Positions 8,924 through 16,773 of a stretch of DNA of 55,035 nt are shown one piece after another (the stretch's first letter is position 1; each line of letters begins with the position of its first letter). Location of the stretch: the NCBI GenBank assembly GCA_900068845.1, contig CEFQ01000002.1:132018-187052 (forward strand). The letters run 5' to 3'. Under the pieces are notes generated by a model that saw nothing but the letters and a program-made list of their open reading frames with translations, had not been told where the DNA came from and did no database searches. The translations under genes were made by a program, and so were the position numbers. The DNA is from Enterobacter ludwigii. Its GTDB lineage: Bacteria; Pseudomonadota; Gammaproteobacteria; Enterobacterales; Enterobacteriaceae.

Positions 8924-9589
8924 TTAATGCTGCATGGCGCGACGATAGCGCGTCATGCGGGATTCAAGGCCGCGCGCCAGCCAGTCGATCGCGCTGTTGA
9001 GCAGCCAGTAACAGAGCGCCACCGTGAGGTAAATCTCCAGCGGCGCGTAGGTATCCGAAATCGCCTGTTTGGCGGCGTACATAAACTCCTGCACCGAGAC
9101 AATCGACAGCAGCGCCGAGTCTTTAATCAAACCGATCATCAGCCCGACCAGCGGCGACAGCATCTGCGGCAGCGTTTGTGGCAGCACCACATCACGTAAT
9201 TGCTCGCTGCGGCTTAAGCCCAGCACGCGGCACGCTTCCCACTGCCCTTTTGGCAGCGCATCGATCGCCGAGCGGATCACCTGCGCGATATAGGGTGCGT
9301 AGTAGAGCGTCAGCGCCAGCACGCCAACCACCGGCGACGACAGCGTGATGTCATATTCCGGCAGTACGAAGTAGAGCAGATAGATCACCACCAGCAGCGG
9401 CAGCGCGAGAGTTAACCCGCTGTACAGATTGAGCACCCGCAGCCAGAACGGCGAGGCGCGCATCAGCAGCGCGGCCAACAGCGTGCCCCACAGCAGCGCG
9501 AAGAGTGCCGCCACTAAACAGAGTTGCAAAGTGGCGACCAGCCCGTCACCGAGCGACGGTAAAGAGGTGAGAATGGCCTGCCAATCCAT
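8924..9589 (-). CDS. ABC transporter permease, polar amino acid (HisM/GlnP) family
   Basis: Integral membrane protein of 221 residues with about five hydrophobic segments. The EAA loop reads EACRVLGLSRSEQLRDVVLPQ around residues 117-137, which is the docking site for the ATPase, and AQVIRSAIDALPKGQWEA just before it is typical of His/Glu/Asp importers. Its ATG overlaps the stop of the other permease by one base (TAATG), so the two are translated together and probably form a heterodimer. No ATPase gene is found in the operon. Confidence 0.9.
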   Translation of the reverse strand: MDWQAILTSLPSLGDGLVATLQLCLVAALFALLWGTLLAALLMRASPFWLRVLNLYSGLTLALPLLVVIYLLYFVLPEYDITLSSPVVGVLALTLYYAPYIAQVIRSAIDALPKGQWEACRVLGLSRSEQLRDVVLPQTLPQMLSPLVGLMIGLIKDSALLSIVSVQEFMYAAKQAISDTYAPLEIYLTVALCYWLLNSAIDWLARGLESRMTRYRRAMQH

Positions 9590-10239
9590 TATGCCAACCT
9601 CCGTTTTGCTTCCAGACGACGCGCCGCCGCAATCAACGGCATGGCAATCAGCAAATAGCCGGCCGCCACCAGCAGCAGCACCTGCGTGGCTTCGTAGGTG
9701 CGGGCGATAACGATCTGTCCGGCGTAGGTCAGTTCGGTCAGCGCTACCACCGACGCCAGCGGCGTGGTTTTCAGCAGAATGGTGAACTCATTGACCAGCA
9801 TCGGCAGGCTGGCACGCATCACCTGTGGGTTGATCACGTACCACCAGGTGAGAAAACGGCTCAACCCCAGCGTGCGCGCGGCTTCAAGCTGGCCGCGCGT
9901 CACCAGGCTGCGATTAACGCGCAGGATTTCCGCCACGTACGCGCCGCTGTTGAGGCCGATGGCTATCACCGCCGCCAGCATCGGTTGTCCACCCAATCCC
10001 AGCCGCGGCAGCGTGAAAAACACCACAAACAGCTGCACAATCGCCGGGGTGCCGCGCATCAGGCTGACATAAAGGCGGCCGATGGCGCGCCAGATCCAGG
10101 CACGACGCAGCTGCAGGAAGCAGCCAAGCTGCCCCATCACTACGCTGACGAGCGACGCCAGCACGGTGAGTAGCAACGTCATCAGCAGGCCGTGTCCGAG
10201 TTCCGGCAGCGCGGCCACTACCTGTTGATCCAGCCCCAT
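9589..10239 (-). CDS. ABC transporter permease, polar amino acid (HisQ/GlnP) family
   Basis: Membrane protein of 216 residues, partner of the permease encoded directly downstream. The EAA loop EAARTLGLSRFLTWWYVINPQ lies at about residues 119-139, preceded by AEILRVNRSLVTRGQLEA. YVSLMRGTPAIVQLFVVFF is the typical early segment of this family. Only three bases separate it from the DUF1989 B gene upstream. In the usual HisQMP-type importer it would pair with the second permease, two ATPase copies and a periplasmic binding protein; the binding protein is the first gene of this operon. Confidence 0.9.
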   Translation of the reverse strand: MGLDQQVVAALPELGHGLLMTLLLTVLASLVSVVMGQLGCFLQLRRAWIWRAIGRLYVSLMRGTPAIVQLFVVFFTLPRLGLGGQPMLAAVIAIGLNSGAYVAEILRVNRSLVTRGQLEAARTLGLSRFLTWWYVINPQVMRASLPMLVNEFTILLKTTPLASVVALTELTYAGQIVIARTYEATQVLLLVAAGYLLIAMPLIAAARRLEAKRRLA

Positions 10240-10242
10240 GCG

Positions 10243-10890
10243 TTACTCCGCGTTAAAATCGTGCAGGTTTTCCGCCACTGACAGCAGCAGCGGCGCGGGC
10301 TTATCGTTGCCCTCAATGCCGGTGTTGCAGGCGGAGACGATGAACTGCGTATCCATCACCACGCGACAGGTGATGCTGTCACCGGCTTTGGTCAGATTGG
10401 TTTCCGGCAGAATATCCCCTTCGCGCGTCAATTTGACGTGCATAAACAGGTTGATGGGATCCGGCAACTTCGGCACCACCAAGCCGAGACGCGCCAGCTC
10501 GCCACGCAAAGCATCAAGGCAACCTACGCCCGGATAGCCGCGCTCAGTGAGAAACGCCGTGGTGGAGGCCGGCAGCAGCAGGTCGTGACGCTTCACGCTG
10601 TCTTTGCCCAGCACCATCATCGGACGGCGGCGGTTATTCACCAGACGCATCCCCGAACCAAGCAAATAACTGTTGCTGAACACCCGCGTGTGGTGCACTG
10701 ACAGCCATACGGCGGGATCGGCCAGGCTAAAGCCAAACAGCGAGGCAACAGCGCCATCGCCCTGCGCAGTAATGCGCAGCAGCTGACCGCGCAGCACACG
10801 AATCGAACCCACGCTGCCCGGCGCAACCTGCACCGGCTCGGCCAGCGTGCGCACGGCGGTTTCTTCATAATTTTCACGCATTAACAGCAT
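10243..10890 (-). CDS. DUF1989 protein B, degenerate active site
   Basis: Protein of 215 residues with the DUF1989 fold pattern (N-terminal beta-rich part, INLFMHVKL, DSITCRVVMDTQFIVSAC) but without the key residues. H102-D103 remain, the CD pair is replaced by S109-T110, HRNC is replaced by a GYPGVGC segment ending at C124, and the final CPQD has become CNTG. It probably does not bind the metal and may be a structural partner for copy A or C, as in heterodimeric family members. The ATG at 10890 lies inside the end of the preceding DUF1989 C gene, 17 bp overlap, with CAGGAG seven bases upstream, so translation is coupled. Confidence 0.75.
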   Translation of the reverse strand: MLLMRENYEETAVRTLAEPVQVAPGSVGSIRVLRGQLLRITAQGDGAVASLFGFSLADPAVWLSVHHTRVFSNSYLLGSGMRLVNNRRRPMMVLGKDSVKRHDLLLPASTTAFLTERGYPGVGCLDALRGELARLGLVVPKLPDPINLFMHVKLTREGDILPETNLTKAGDSITCRVVMDTQFIVSACNTGIEGNDKPAPLLLSVAENLHDFNAE

Positions 10891-11506
10891 GATTCATCTC
10901 CTGAGCGTGAAAATGGTCACTGACCACGATATCAATCGGCGTGACCTGCAAACCGTTGCCGGGAATGATGTCCTGCGGGCAAGATGACACCGAACAAATT
11001 AAGTCACACAGCGCTTCAAAGGTGATGCTATCGCCTGCTTTGCTGTTGGGATCGGTGACTTCCATGCGGCCATCGGCGGTCACCGGGCCGTTCTGAAACA
11101 GGTTGAACGGCTCCGGCAGCGAGAAATAAGTCACGCCAAATTCCTTCATGCCTTCCAGCAGGTTATCGACGCAGTTGCGATGCCCATCTACGCCGAAATC
11201 GACGCTGAAACGGGTGCGATCGCAGGCCGGGACGTTGGCATCGTGAATGCCAATGCTGTCGGCAAGAATGCGCAGCATTGGGCGATTTTCACTCGACCAC
11301 AGCGCGTCGCCCGGCTTGAAGAACAGCGAACGCAGCTGCTGGCGCGTATGCACCGGCGACAGCTTTTCGTTGAGGTCGTCAGCGTTTACCGCGACAAAAT
11401 CGGCCGCCTGCTGCCCTTCGCTATCAATCACGGTAATAAACTGGCCCTTGCGCACGCGGAAAGTTTTGCCAAAGCCGGCAGGCACCGTCAGGTTGGACTG
11501 GCACAT
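10874..11506 (-). CDS. DUF1989 protein C (urea carboxylase-associated / CgdA-CgdB type), intact metal site
   Basis: Protein of 210 residues, second gene of the operon. The full signature is present: H88-D89, C95-D96, H109-R110-N111-C112 and SSCPQD at 174-179. FNLFQNGPVTADGRMEV matches the central sheet of the family. It begins two bases after the binding-protein stop and its end overlaps gene B by 17 bp. The tight packing with the importer suggests that it acts on the imported compound, perhaps removing ammonia or carbon dioxide, but the chemistry is not shown by the sequence. Confidence 0.82.
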   Translation of the reverse strand: MCQSNLTVPAGFGKTFRVRKGQFITVIDSEGQQAADFVAVNADDLNEKLSPVHTRQQLRSLFFKPGDALWSSENRPMLRILADSIGIHDANVPACDRTRFSVDFGVDGHRNCVDNLLEGMKEFGVTYFSLPEPFNLFQNGPVTADGRMEVTDPNSKAGDSITFEALCDLICSVSSCPQDIIPGNGLQVTPIDIVVSDHFHAQEMNHAVNA

Positions 11507-11508
11507 AA

Positions 11509-12345
11509 TTACTCCTGCGGAATGAAGTCGCTGGCGGGCACGCTGAAGGTGGTGCCGAGATATTGCTGCTGCAGCTTGGTCAGCTCGCCCTCTTTCTGCA
11601 TTGCCAGAATGTGGTCGCTAATGGCTTTGTTCAGGCTGCCATCTTCTTTACGTGTCGCCCACCCCATCCACTGCGACGGGCCAACTTCGCCCACCTGTGC
11701 CACTTTACCGGCGTACTTTTTCGCTACCGGTGCCAGCACAGAGATGTCGTCATAGACGAAATCGGCGCGTTTGGTCATCAGCGTACTGACGGTTTGATCC
11801 AGCGAATCGACGTTGATGATGGTGATCGGTTTTTTGCCCTCTTTCTTCAACTGCTCGTTGAAGCCCTTCAGCAGCTGCTCCGGCACGCTGGCGGTTTTCA
11901 CTGCGCCGCGCAGGCCAGACAAGCTTTCCGGACTCAGGGTTTTGCCGCTGAAGGTTTTCGCCTCGGCTTCGCGCACCAGCACGCCGTTGACGGTTTTGCT
12001 GTATGGCACGGTGAACAACACCTTCTTCGCGCGTTCCGCAGTCACGTTAAGAGACGAACCTTCAGCATTGAACGAACCGGAGATCAGGCCCGGCAAGATG
12101 CCGCTGAAGGCGGTTTTCTGAAACTCCAGTTTCACGCCGATATCTTTGGCGAAGGATTGCATGATCGCCACGCTGTAGCCGGTGATCTCACCTTTGTCAT
12201 CGGTGTATTCGTAGGGAGGAAAGGTTGGATCGATACCAACGGTGATTTTGCCGCTGCTTTTGATGTCGGCCAGCGTATCGGCTTGCGCCTGCGCCATGGT
12301 GCCCACGGAGAGAAGTGCGGCGATCAGCAGTGCTGTTTTTTTCAT
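11509..12345 (-). CDS. Periplasmic substrate-binding protein, polar amino acid ABC family (SBP_bac_3)
   Basis: Protein of 278 residues with a Sec signal of about 22 residues ending AQAQA-DTL. Family marks are GKITVGIDPTFPPYEYTDD near residue 33, GYSVAIMQSFAKDIG, and SSLNVTAERAKKVLFTVPYS. It is the first gene of the operon and captures the substrate for the two downstream permeases. The relatives bind cationic or polar amino acids, but ligand choice cannot be read safely; the coupling to DUF1989 enzymes suggests a nitrogen-rich compound. AGGGA lies upstream of the ATG, and a sigma-54-type promoter lies at 12388-12403. Confidence 0.92.
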   Translation of the reverse strand: MKKTALLIAALLSVGTMAQAQADTLADIKSSGKITVGIDPTFPPYEYTDDKGEITGYSVAIMQSFAKDIGVKLEFQKTAFSGILPGLISGSFNAEGSSLNVTAERAKKVLFTVPYSKTVNGVLVREAEAKTFSGKTLSPESLSGLRGAVKTASVPEQLLKGFNEQLKKEGKKPITIINVDSLDQTVSTLMTKRADFVYDDISVLAPVAKKYAGKVAQVGEVGPSQWMGWATRKEDGSLNKAISDHILAMQKEGELTKLQQQYLGTTFSVPASDFIPQE

Positions 12346-12387
12346 TATGGTGTTTCCCTGGTGTTGGTGAAATGTCTTTTTCTACTG

Positions 12388-12403
12388 AGCATGTTTTGTG
12401 CCA
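12388..12403 (-). promoter_or_regulatory. Candidate sigma-54 (RpoN) promoter of the binding-protein/DUF1989 operon
   Basis: The minus strand reads TGGCACAAAACATGCT. It has TGGCAC for the -24 box, TGC for the -12 box, and GG and GC elements exactly ten bases apart, as sigma-54 promoters require; the seventh and twelfth bases differ from consensus TGGCACGnnnnTTGCw. Transcription would start near 12377 and leave an untranslated leader of about 30 bases before the ATG at 12345. This would put the operon under nitrogen control through an enhancer-binding protein such as NtrC, but I found no clean NtrC site upstream. Confidence 0.55.
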
Positions 12404-12466
12404 GCTTTTTCACCACTGCCCTGAGTGCATCACACCAGATCAATCTTTAGCTAACAAAATCAACTG

Positions 12467-12480
12467 GAAACAATTGTTTC
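12467..12480. promoter_or_regulatory. Candidate RpiR-family operator (GAAACAATTGTTTC)
   Basis: A perfect 14-bp palindrome, GAAACAATTGTTTC, lies in the 261 bp between the RpiR regulator gene and the operon it precedes, beside an AT-rich tract at 12477-12500. RpiR-family proteins often bind inverted GAAA/TTTC elements. It sits about 65 bp upstream of the sigma-54-like promoter. Binding is inferred. Confidence 0.4.
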
Positions 12481-12578
12481 TTTTTTTTATTTTTAATTTC
12501 ATAGGTTTCATTGATGGGCGGGACGGCGGCTATTGCTGGAGGGATATTTGGCAGAGTTGCACTATGTTGGGGCGATTT

Positions 12579-12597
12579 CTGGCGCAAAATGCGCCAG
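12579..12597. other. Hairpin after the RpiR gene
   Basis: A perfect 19-bp inverted repeat, CTGGCGCAAAATGCGCCAG, with an eight-base-pair stem begins ten bases downstream of the regulator stop codon. It lacks a following T tract on the minus strand, so it is a weak terminator candidate; it could equally be a protein-binding site. Confidence 0.4.
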
Positions 12598-12606
12598 CAC
12601 GGCGCA

Positions 12607-13458
12607 CTATTCAAGCTCGTCGAGGGATTGGTGCAGCGCTTCAATTTGCGCGAGGTGATCGTTGCTGGCTTTACCCATTTGTCGGGCCACCAGTGAACAG
12701 AGCAGATTGCACACGCCAGAGAGCGCGGCGGTGCTGTCGAAGATCAGGCTGCTGTCGGTGTGGCAGCGGATCACCCATTGCGCGTGGCGCACCGGTTTGC
12801 CGGAGAGCACATCGGCGATATACAGCATGGGGACATTGCGCTCAGCCAGCGCGTTCATTGCCGCTTCCAGCGCCGGCATGCGTCGCCGCAGACCGACGCA
12901 AATCACCACGTCTTGCGCCGTAAGCGCCGCCATGTGTTCCGCCAGCGAATCGCCGGGACGTGGCAGCAGACGCACATCGGAATGAATATGGATCAGGTCG
13001 CGGTAGATCAGATGGGCGATAGTTTGGCTGTGCCGCCAGCCCATCACCACCACACGCCGCGCCGCGCTGATGGCGGTAACCGCTTGCTGCAGCTGTTCGC
13101 TATCCAGCGTGCGATAGCTGTTGACCAGGTTGGCGATCTCTTTTTCCAGGTGCTGCTGCATGATGCTGGCCAGCGGTGATGCGCTGGGTGCCGGTTGCAG
13201 ATAGAGCGGCGATCCGCTGCTCTGCATCTCACGCGCCTGACGGCGTGCAGCTTCATAGCTTTCGTAGCCGAGATGGCGGAAGAAACGGGTGGTGGTGGCT
13301 TTGGAGACGCCCGCGCTGTGCGCCAGTTCGGTGGCGGTATTCATGGCTAGCTGTCCGGGCGCGGCAAGAAGCACGTCGGCTAAGCGCTGCTCGTGGCTGG
13401 AGAGCTGATCCCAGTGCTGACGAATTCGGCCCTCTAACGTTGCCGCTTTTGCACTCAT
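12607..13458 (-). CDS. RpiR/MurR family transcriptional regulator
   Basis: Protein of 283 residues. The N-terminal HTH_6 domain (about residues 5-80) contains LAHSAGVSKATTTRFFRHLG, and the C-terminal SIS domain (about 115-260) contains RRVVVMGWRHSQTIAHLIYRD. SIS domains in this family usually bind phosphosugars, but members next to amino-acid or purine catabolism genes exist. The ATG at 13458 is preferred to the open frame start at 13494 since CAGGGAA precedes it. It lies upstream of the DUF1989/ABC operon on the same strand and is the likely local regulator. Confidence 0.88.
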   Translation of the reverse strand: MSAKAATLEGRIRQHWDQLSSHEQRLADVLLAAPGQLAMNTATELAHSAGVSKATTTRFFRHLGYESYEAARRQAREMQSSGSPLYLQPAPSASPLASIMQQHLEKEIANLVNSYRTLDSEQLQQAVTAISAARRVVVMGWRHSQTIAHLIYRDLIHIHSDVRLLPRPGDSLAEHMAALTAQDVVICVGLRRRMPALEAAMNALAERNVPMLYIADVLSGKPVRHAQWVIRCHTDSSLIFDSTAALSGVCNLLCSLVARQMGKASNDHLAQIEALHQSLDELE

Positions 13459-13542
13459 GGTAATTCCCTGAAAAAGAAAAAAACCATCCTGCACAGAGCG
13501 TGCCGGGTTGTCATCTGGAATTTTGTGTTGGGAGACGGGAAT

Positions 13543-13569
13543 AAAAAAAGGTCGCCATGAATGGCGACC
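13543..13569 (-). terminator. Intrinsic terminator of lysS
   Basis: On the minus strand GGTCGCCATTCATGGCGACC forms an eight-base-pair hairpin followed by seven T residues. It begins about 20 bases after the lysS stop. The same hairpin sequence recurs at 25573-25592, and a variant at 43633-43654. Confidence 0.85.
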
Positions 13570-13589
13570 CTACCTGATACCGGAGAGGA

Positions 13590-15110
13590 TTACTTGCCGG
13601 TTGGGCGCAGTGCCGGGAACAGGATCACGTCGCGGATGGTGTGGCTGTTGGTAAACAGCATCACCATACGGTCGATACCAATGCCCAGTCCCGCGGTTGG
13701 CGGCAGGCCGTGCTCCAGCGCGGTGACGTAATCTTCGTCGTAGAACATCGCTTCGTCATCGCCAGACTCTTTGGCATTCACCTGCTGCAGGAAACGCTCA
13801 GCCTGATCTTCGGCATCGTTCAGCTCCGAGAAGCCGTTACCGATTTCACGGCCGCCGATGAAGAACTCAAAGCGATCGGTGATTTCCGGGTTCTCGTCGT
13901 TACGACGCGCCAGCGGTGAGACTTCAGCCGGGTATTCGGTGATGAAGGTTGGCTGAATCAGATGCGCTTCAGCGGTCTCTTCGAAGATCTCTGTTACCAC
14001 GCGGCCCAGGCCCCAGCTCTTCTCGACTTTAATGTGCAGCGATTTGGCAATCGCTACCGCTTTATCGAAGTCTTCCAGATCGCTCAGGTCGGTTTCCGGA
14101 CGGTATTTCTTGATCGCTTCACGCATGGTGAGCTTCTCGAACGGCTTACCGAAATCGAAGCTGTGATCGCCATACGGCACTTCCGTGGTGCCCAGCACGT
14201 CTTGCGCCAGGGTACGGAACAGGCTTTCGGTCAGTTCGATCAGATCTTTGTAATCCGCATACGCCATATAGAGTTCCATCATGGTGAACTCTGGGTTATG
14301 ACGCGGCGAAATACCTTCGTTACGGAAGTTACGGTTGATCTCGAATACGCGATCAAAACCGCCCACCACCAGACGCTTCAGGTACAGTTCTGGCGCAATA
14401 CGCAGGTACATATCGATGTCGAGCGCATTGTGATGGGTGATGAACGGACGCGCGGAAGCACCGCCCGGGATCACCTGCATCATCGGGGTTTCCACTTCCA
14501 TAAAATCGCGGTTAACCATGAACTGGCGGATACCGGCCATGATTTGTGAGCGAATTTTAAAGGTTTTGCGCGAATCGTCGTTGGAGATCAGATCGAGGTA
14601 ACGCTGACGATAACGGGTTTCCTGATCGGCCAGACCATGGAATTTGTCCGGCAGCGGACGCAGTGCTTTGGTCAGCAGACGCAGCTCAGTGATGTGGATC
14701 GACAACTCACCGGTTTTGGTTTTGAACAGCTTACCGCGCGCACCGAGGATATCGCCCAGATCCCACTTCTTAAACTGCTCGTTGTAGACGCCTTCTGGCA
14801 GATCGTCGCGTGATACGTAGATCTGAATCTGGCCGCCGACATCCTGCAGGGTGGCAAATGACGCTTTACCCATAATGCGGCGCGTCATCATACGACCAGC
14901 GACGCTGACTTCTACGCCCAGCGCTTCCAGCTCTTCGTTCTCTTTCGCGTCATAGCTGGCGTGCAGCACATCGGACGTGGTATCGCGGCGGAAATCGTTT
15001 GGAAACGCCACGCCTTTTTCACGCAGCGCGCTGAGTTTTTCGCGACGCGCTTTCAGTTCGTTATTTAACTCAAGGGCGGCATCAGCGCTCTGCGGTTGTT
15101 GTTCAGACAT
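13590..15110 (-). CDS. lysS: Lysine--tRNA ligase LysS
   Basis: Class II aminoacyl-tRNA synthetase of 506 residues that charges tRNA-Lys in the cytosol. The N-terminal OB-fold anticodon domain (about residues 65-150) includes [19 protein letters not shown]; motif 2 is visible as [20 protein letters not shown] and motif 3 as [20 protein letters not shown] near the C-terminus. It starts nine bases after prfB on the same strand, the prfB-lysS operon seen in E. coli, and ends at a good intrinsic terminator. Length and sequence are as expected for the family. Confidence 0.97.
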   Translation of the reverse strand: MSEQQPQSADAALELNNELKARREKLSALREKGVAFPNDFRRDTTSDVLHASYDAKENEELEALGVEVSVAGRMMTRRIMGKASFATLQDVGGQIQIYVSRDDLPEGVYNEQFKKWDLGDILGARGKLFKTKTGELSIHITELRLLTKALRPLPDKFHGLADQETRYRQRYLDLISNDDSRKTFKIRSQIMAGIRQFMVNRDFMEVETPMMQVIPGGASARPFITHHNALDIDMYLRIAPELYLKRLVVGGFDRVFEINRNFRNEGISPRHNPEFTMMELYMAYADYKDLIELTESLFRTLAQDVLGTTEVPYGDHSFDFGKPFEKLTMREAIKKYRPETDLSDLEDFDKAVAIAKSLHIKVEKSWGLGRVVTEIFEETAEAHLIQPTFITEYPAEVSPLARRNDENPEITDRFEFFIGGREIGNGFSELNDAEDQAERFLQQVNAKESGDDEAMFYDEDYVTALEHGLPPTAGLGIGIDRMVMLFTNSHTIRDVILFPALRPTGK

Positions 15111-15119
15111 GTCGGTTCC

Positions 15120-16218
15120 TTATAGCCCTGCTTTTAAACTTGCTTCAATAAAACGATCGATATCGCCATCCAACACCGCCTGGGTGTTGCGGGTCTCTAC
15201 GCCGGTGCGCAGATCCTTGATGCGTGAATCGTCGAGAACATAAGAACGGATCTGGCTGCCCCAGCCGATATCAGACTTGTTATCTTCCGCTGCCTGCTTG
15301 TCCGCGTTTTTCTTCTGCATCTCATATTCGTACAGCTTGGCGCGTAACTGCTTGAAGGCCTGATCTTTGTTCTTATGCTGTGAGCGGTCGTTCTGGCACT
15401 GCACCACAATGTTGGTCGGCAAGTGGGTAATACGCACCGCTGACTCGGTTTTGTTGACGTGCTGGCCGCCCGCACCGGAGGCGCGGTAAACGTCGATACG
15501 CAGATCGGCGGGGTTGATGTCGATATCGATGTTGTCATCCACTTCCGGGTAGATAAACACCGAACTGAATGAGGTATGACGACGGCCACCGGAATCGAAC
15601 GGGCTCTTACGCACCAGGCGATGCACGCCGGTTTCGGTACGCAGCCAGCCAAACGCGTAGTCGCCGATGATTTTAATGGTGGCGGATTTGGTTCCGGCCA
15701 CTTCACCGTCTGACTCTTCGATGATTTCGGTTTTATAGCCTTTAGCTTCGGCCCAGCGCAGATACATACGCAGCAGCATGCTGGCCCAATCCTGCGCTTC
15801 GGTGCCGCCGGAACCGGCCTGAATATCCATGTAGCAGTCAGCGCTGTCATATTCGCCGGAGAACATACGACGGAATTCCAGTTCGCCCAGCTTCACTTCC
15901 AGCGCATCCAGCTCGGCAACGGCTTCGTTGAAGGTCTCTTCATCGTCGGCTTCTACCGCCAGATCCAGCAGGCCCTGCACATCTTCCAGGCCCTGACGCA
16001 TGTGATCTAAGGTTTCCACCACCGCTTCCAGCGAAGCGCGTTCTTTACCCAGTGCTTGCGCACGCTCAGGTTCGTTCCAGACGTCCGGCTGCTCCAGCTC
16101 GGCGTTTACTTCTTCGAGGCGTTCTTTCTTGGCATCGTAGTCAAAGATACCCCCGAAGAACGTCGCTGCGCTCACTGAGGTCCTGAATACGATTTTTGAC
16201 CGGATTAATTTCAAACAT
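15120..16218 (-). CDS. prfB: Peptide chain release factor 2, with programmed +1 frameshift
   Basis: RF2 reads UAA and UGA stop codons and releases the nascent chain. The first frame starts with ATG at 16218 ([20 protein letters not shown]...) and reaches an in-frame TGA at 16141-16143 after codon 25; skipping one T there continues into [18 protein letters not shown] and gives 365 residues in total, the E. coli length. The peptide anticodon region [12 protein letters not shown] and the catalytic [12 protein letters not shown] are intact. The in-frame stop is the known autoregulatory device, so this is not a broken gene. It forms an operon with lysS. Confidence 0.97.
16141..16155 (-). promoter_or_regulatory. 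Programmed +1 frameshift site in prfB
   Basis: The minus strand reads CGGGGGTATCTTTGAC across this site. The GGGGGT stretch is the internal Shine-Dalgarno-like stimulator, CTT is the slippery codon and TGA followed by C is the poor stop context. When RF2 is scarce the ribosome shifts forward by one base and completes RF2. The arrangement is the same as in E. coli. Confidence 0.95.
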
Positions 16219-16773
16219 GGCTTTTCAGTCTTTTTTGACGATTCGGTGAAAGGAGATAAAAACTAACGCGCTAGTTTACCCGAAAGTGTGCGCACTTTGT
16301 AGCATTGCACGCGGCTGACGACGCTGCGCGTGGCTTTAGCAAAAAAAAGTTCGGCTGCTTTTGGAATGCATCTCTGCGCTGCCTTTCCAATAAGGCGCTT
16401 TCATCACAACCCGCCAGGACACCTCTTAAGAAATTTCCTATTAAAACAGGTCAATTCGCGCCAATAGAAGTCATTAAAGATCATGATTTTTAAGGAAAAA
16501 TAATTAAAAATCTCGCCTGAGAAATTTCCTGCAAAAAAGCAGACACGTCTCAAATAACGCCATTCAGCAGCTGATATTCCGCCTATCGATTTGTTAGCGC
16601 CCATTTATCATTTCGCTCAGTGACTTTCCCCTTTCCATGGACATCACGCATGTCCCAGCCGTTTGTCACCACGCCCGCCAGGAACGCGCAGCTTAGACAA
16701 GGAATGACACAGTAATCAGCGCCCGTTAACGTGAGCGGGCACGACATGTCCTCAGAGACATGAAGGAGCAATG
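16219..16773. other. 555-bp intergenic region upstream of the autotransporter
   Basis: No convincing gene is seen here. The part from 16430 to 16560 is AT-rich; AGAAATTTCCT occurs twice, at 16429-16439 and 16520-16530, 91 bp apart. The last 50 bases hold two hairpins, GCCCG/CGGGC at 16721-16740 and CATGTC/GACATG at 16745-16762, directly before the AAGGAG ribosome binding site. The long region probably contains the prfB promoter on one side and the autotransporter promoter and structured leader on the other. Confidence 0.5.

Noticed and set aside
12579..12597. NtrC enhancer site
   Set aside because: The palindrome CTGGCGCATTTTGCGCCAG has the wrong half-site order for the NtrC pattern TGCACC-N5-GGTGCA.
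12346..12606. Guanidine-I (ykkC) riboswitch before the DUF1989/ABC operon
   Set aside because: I looked for the conserved ykkC elements because of the carboxyguanidine link and saw none; a sigma-54-like promoter lies close to the start codon instead.
16141..16218. prfB as a pseudogene due to an in-frame stop
   Set aside because: The stop is the classic programmed frameshift site, and the shifted frame gives full-length RF2.
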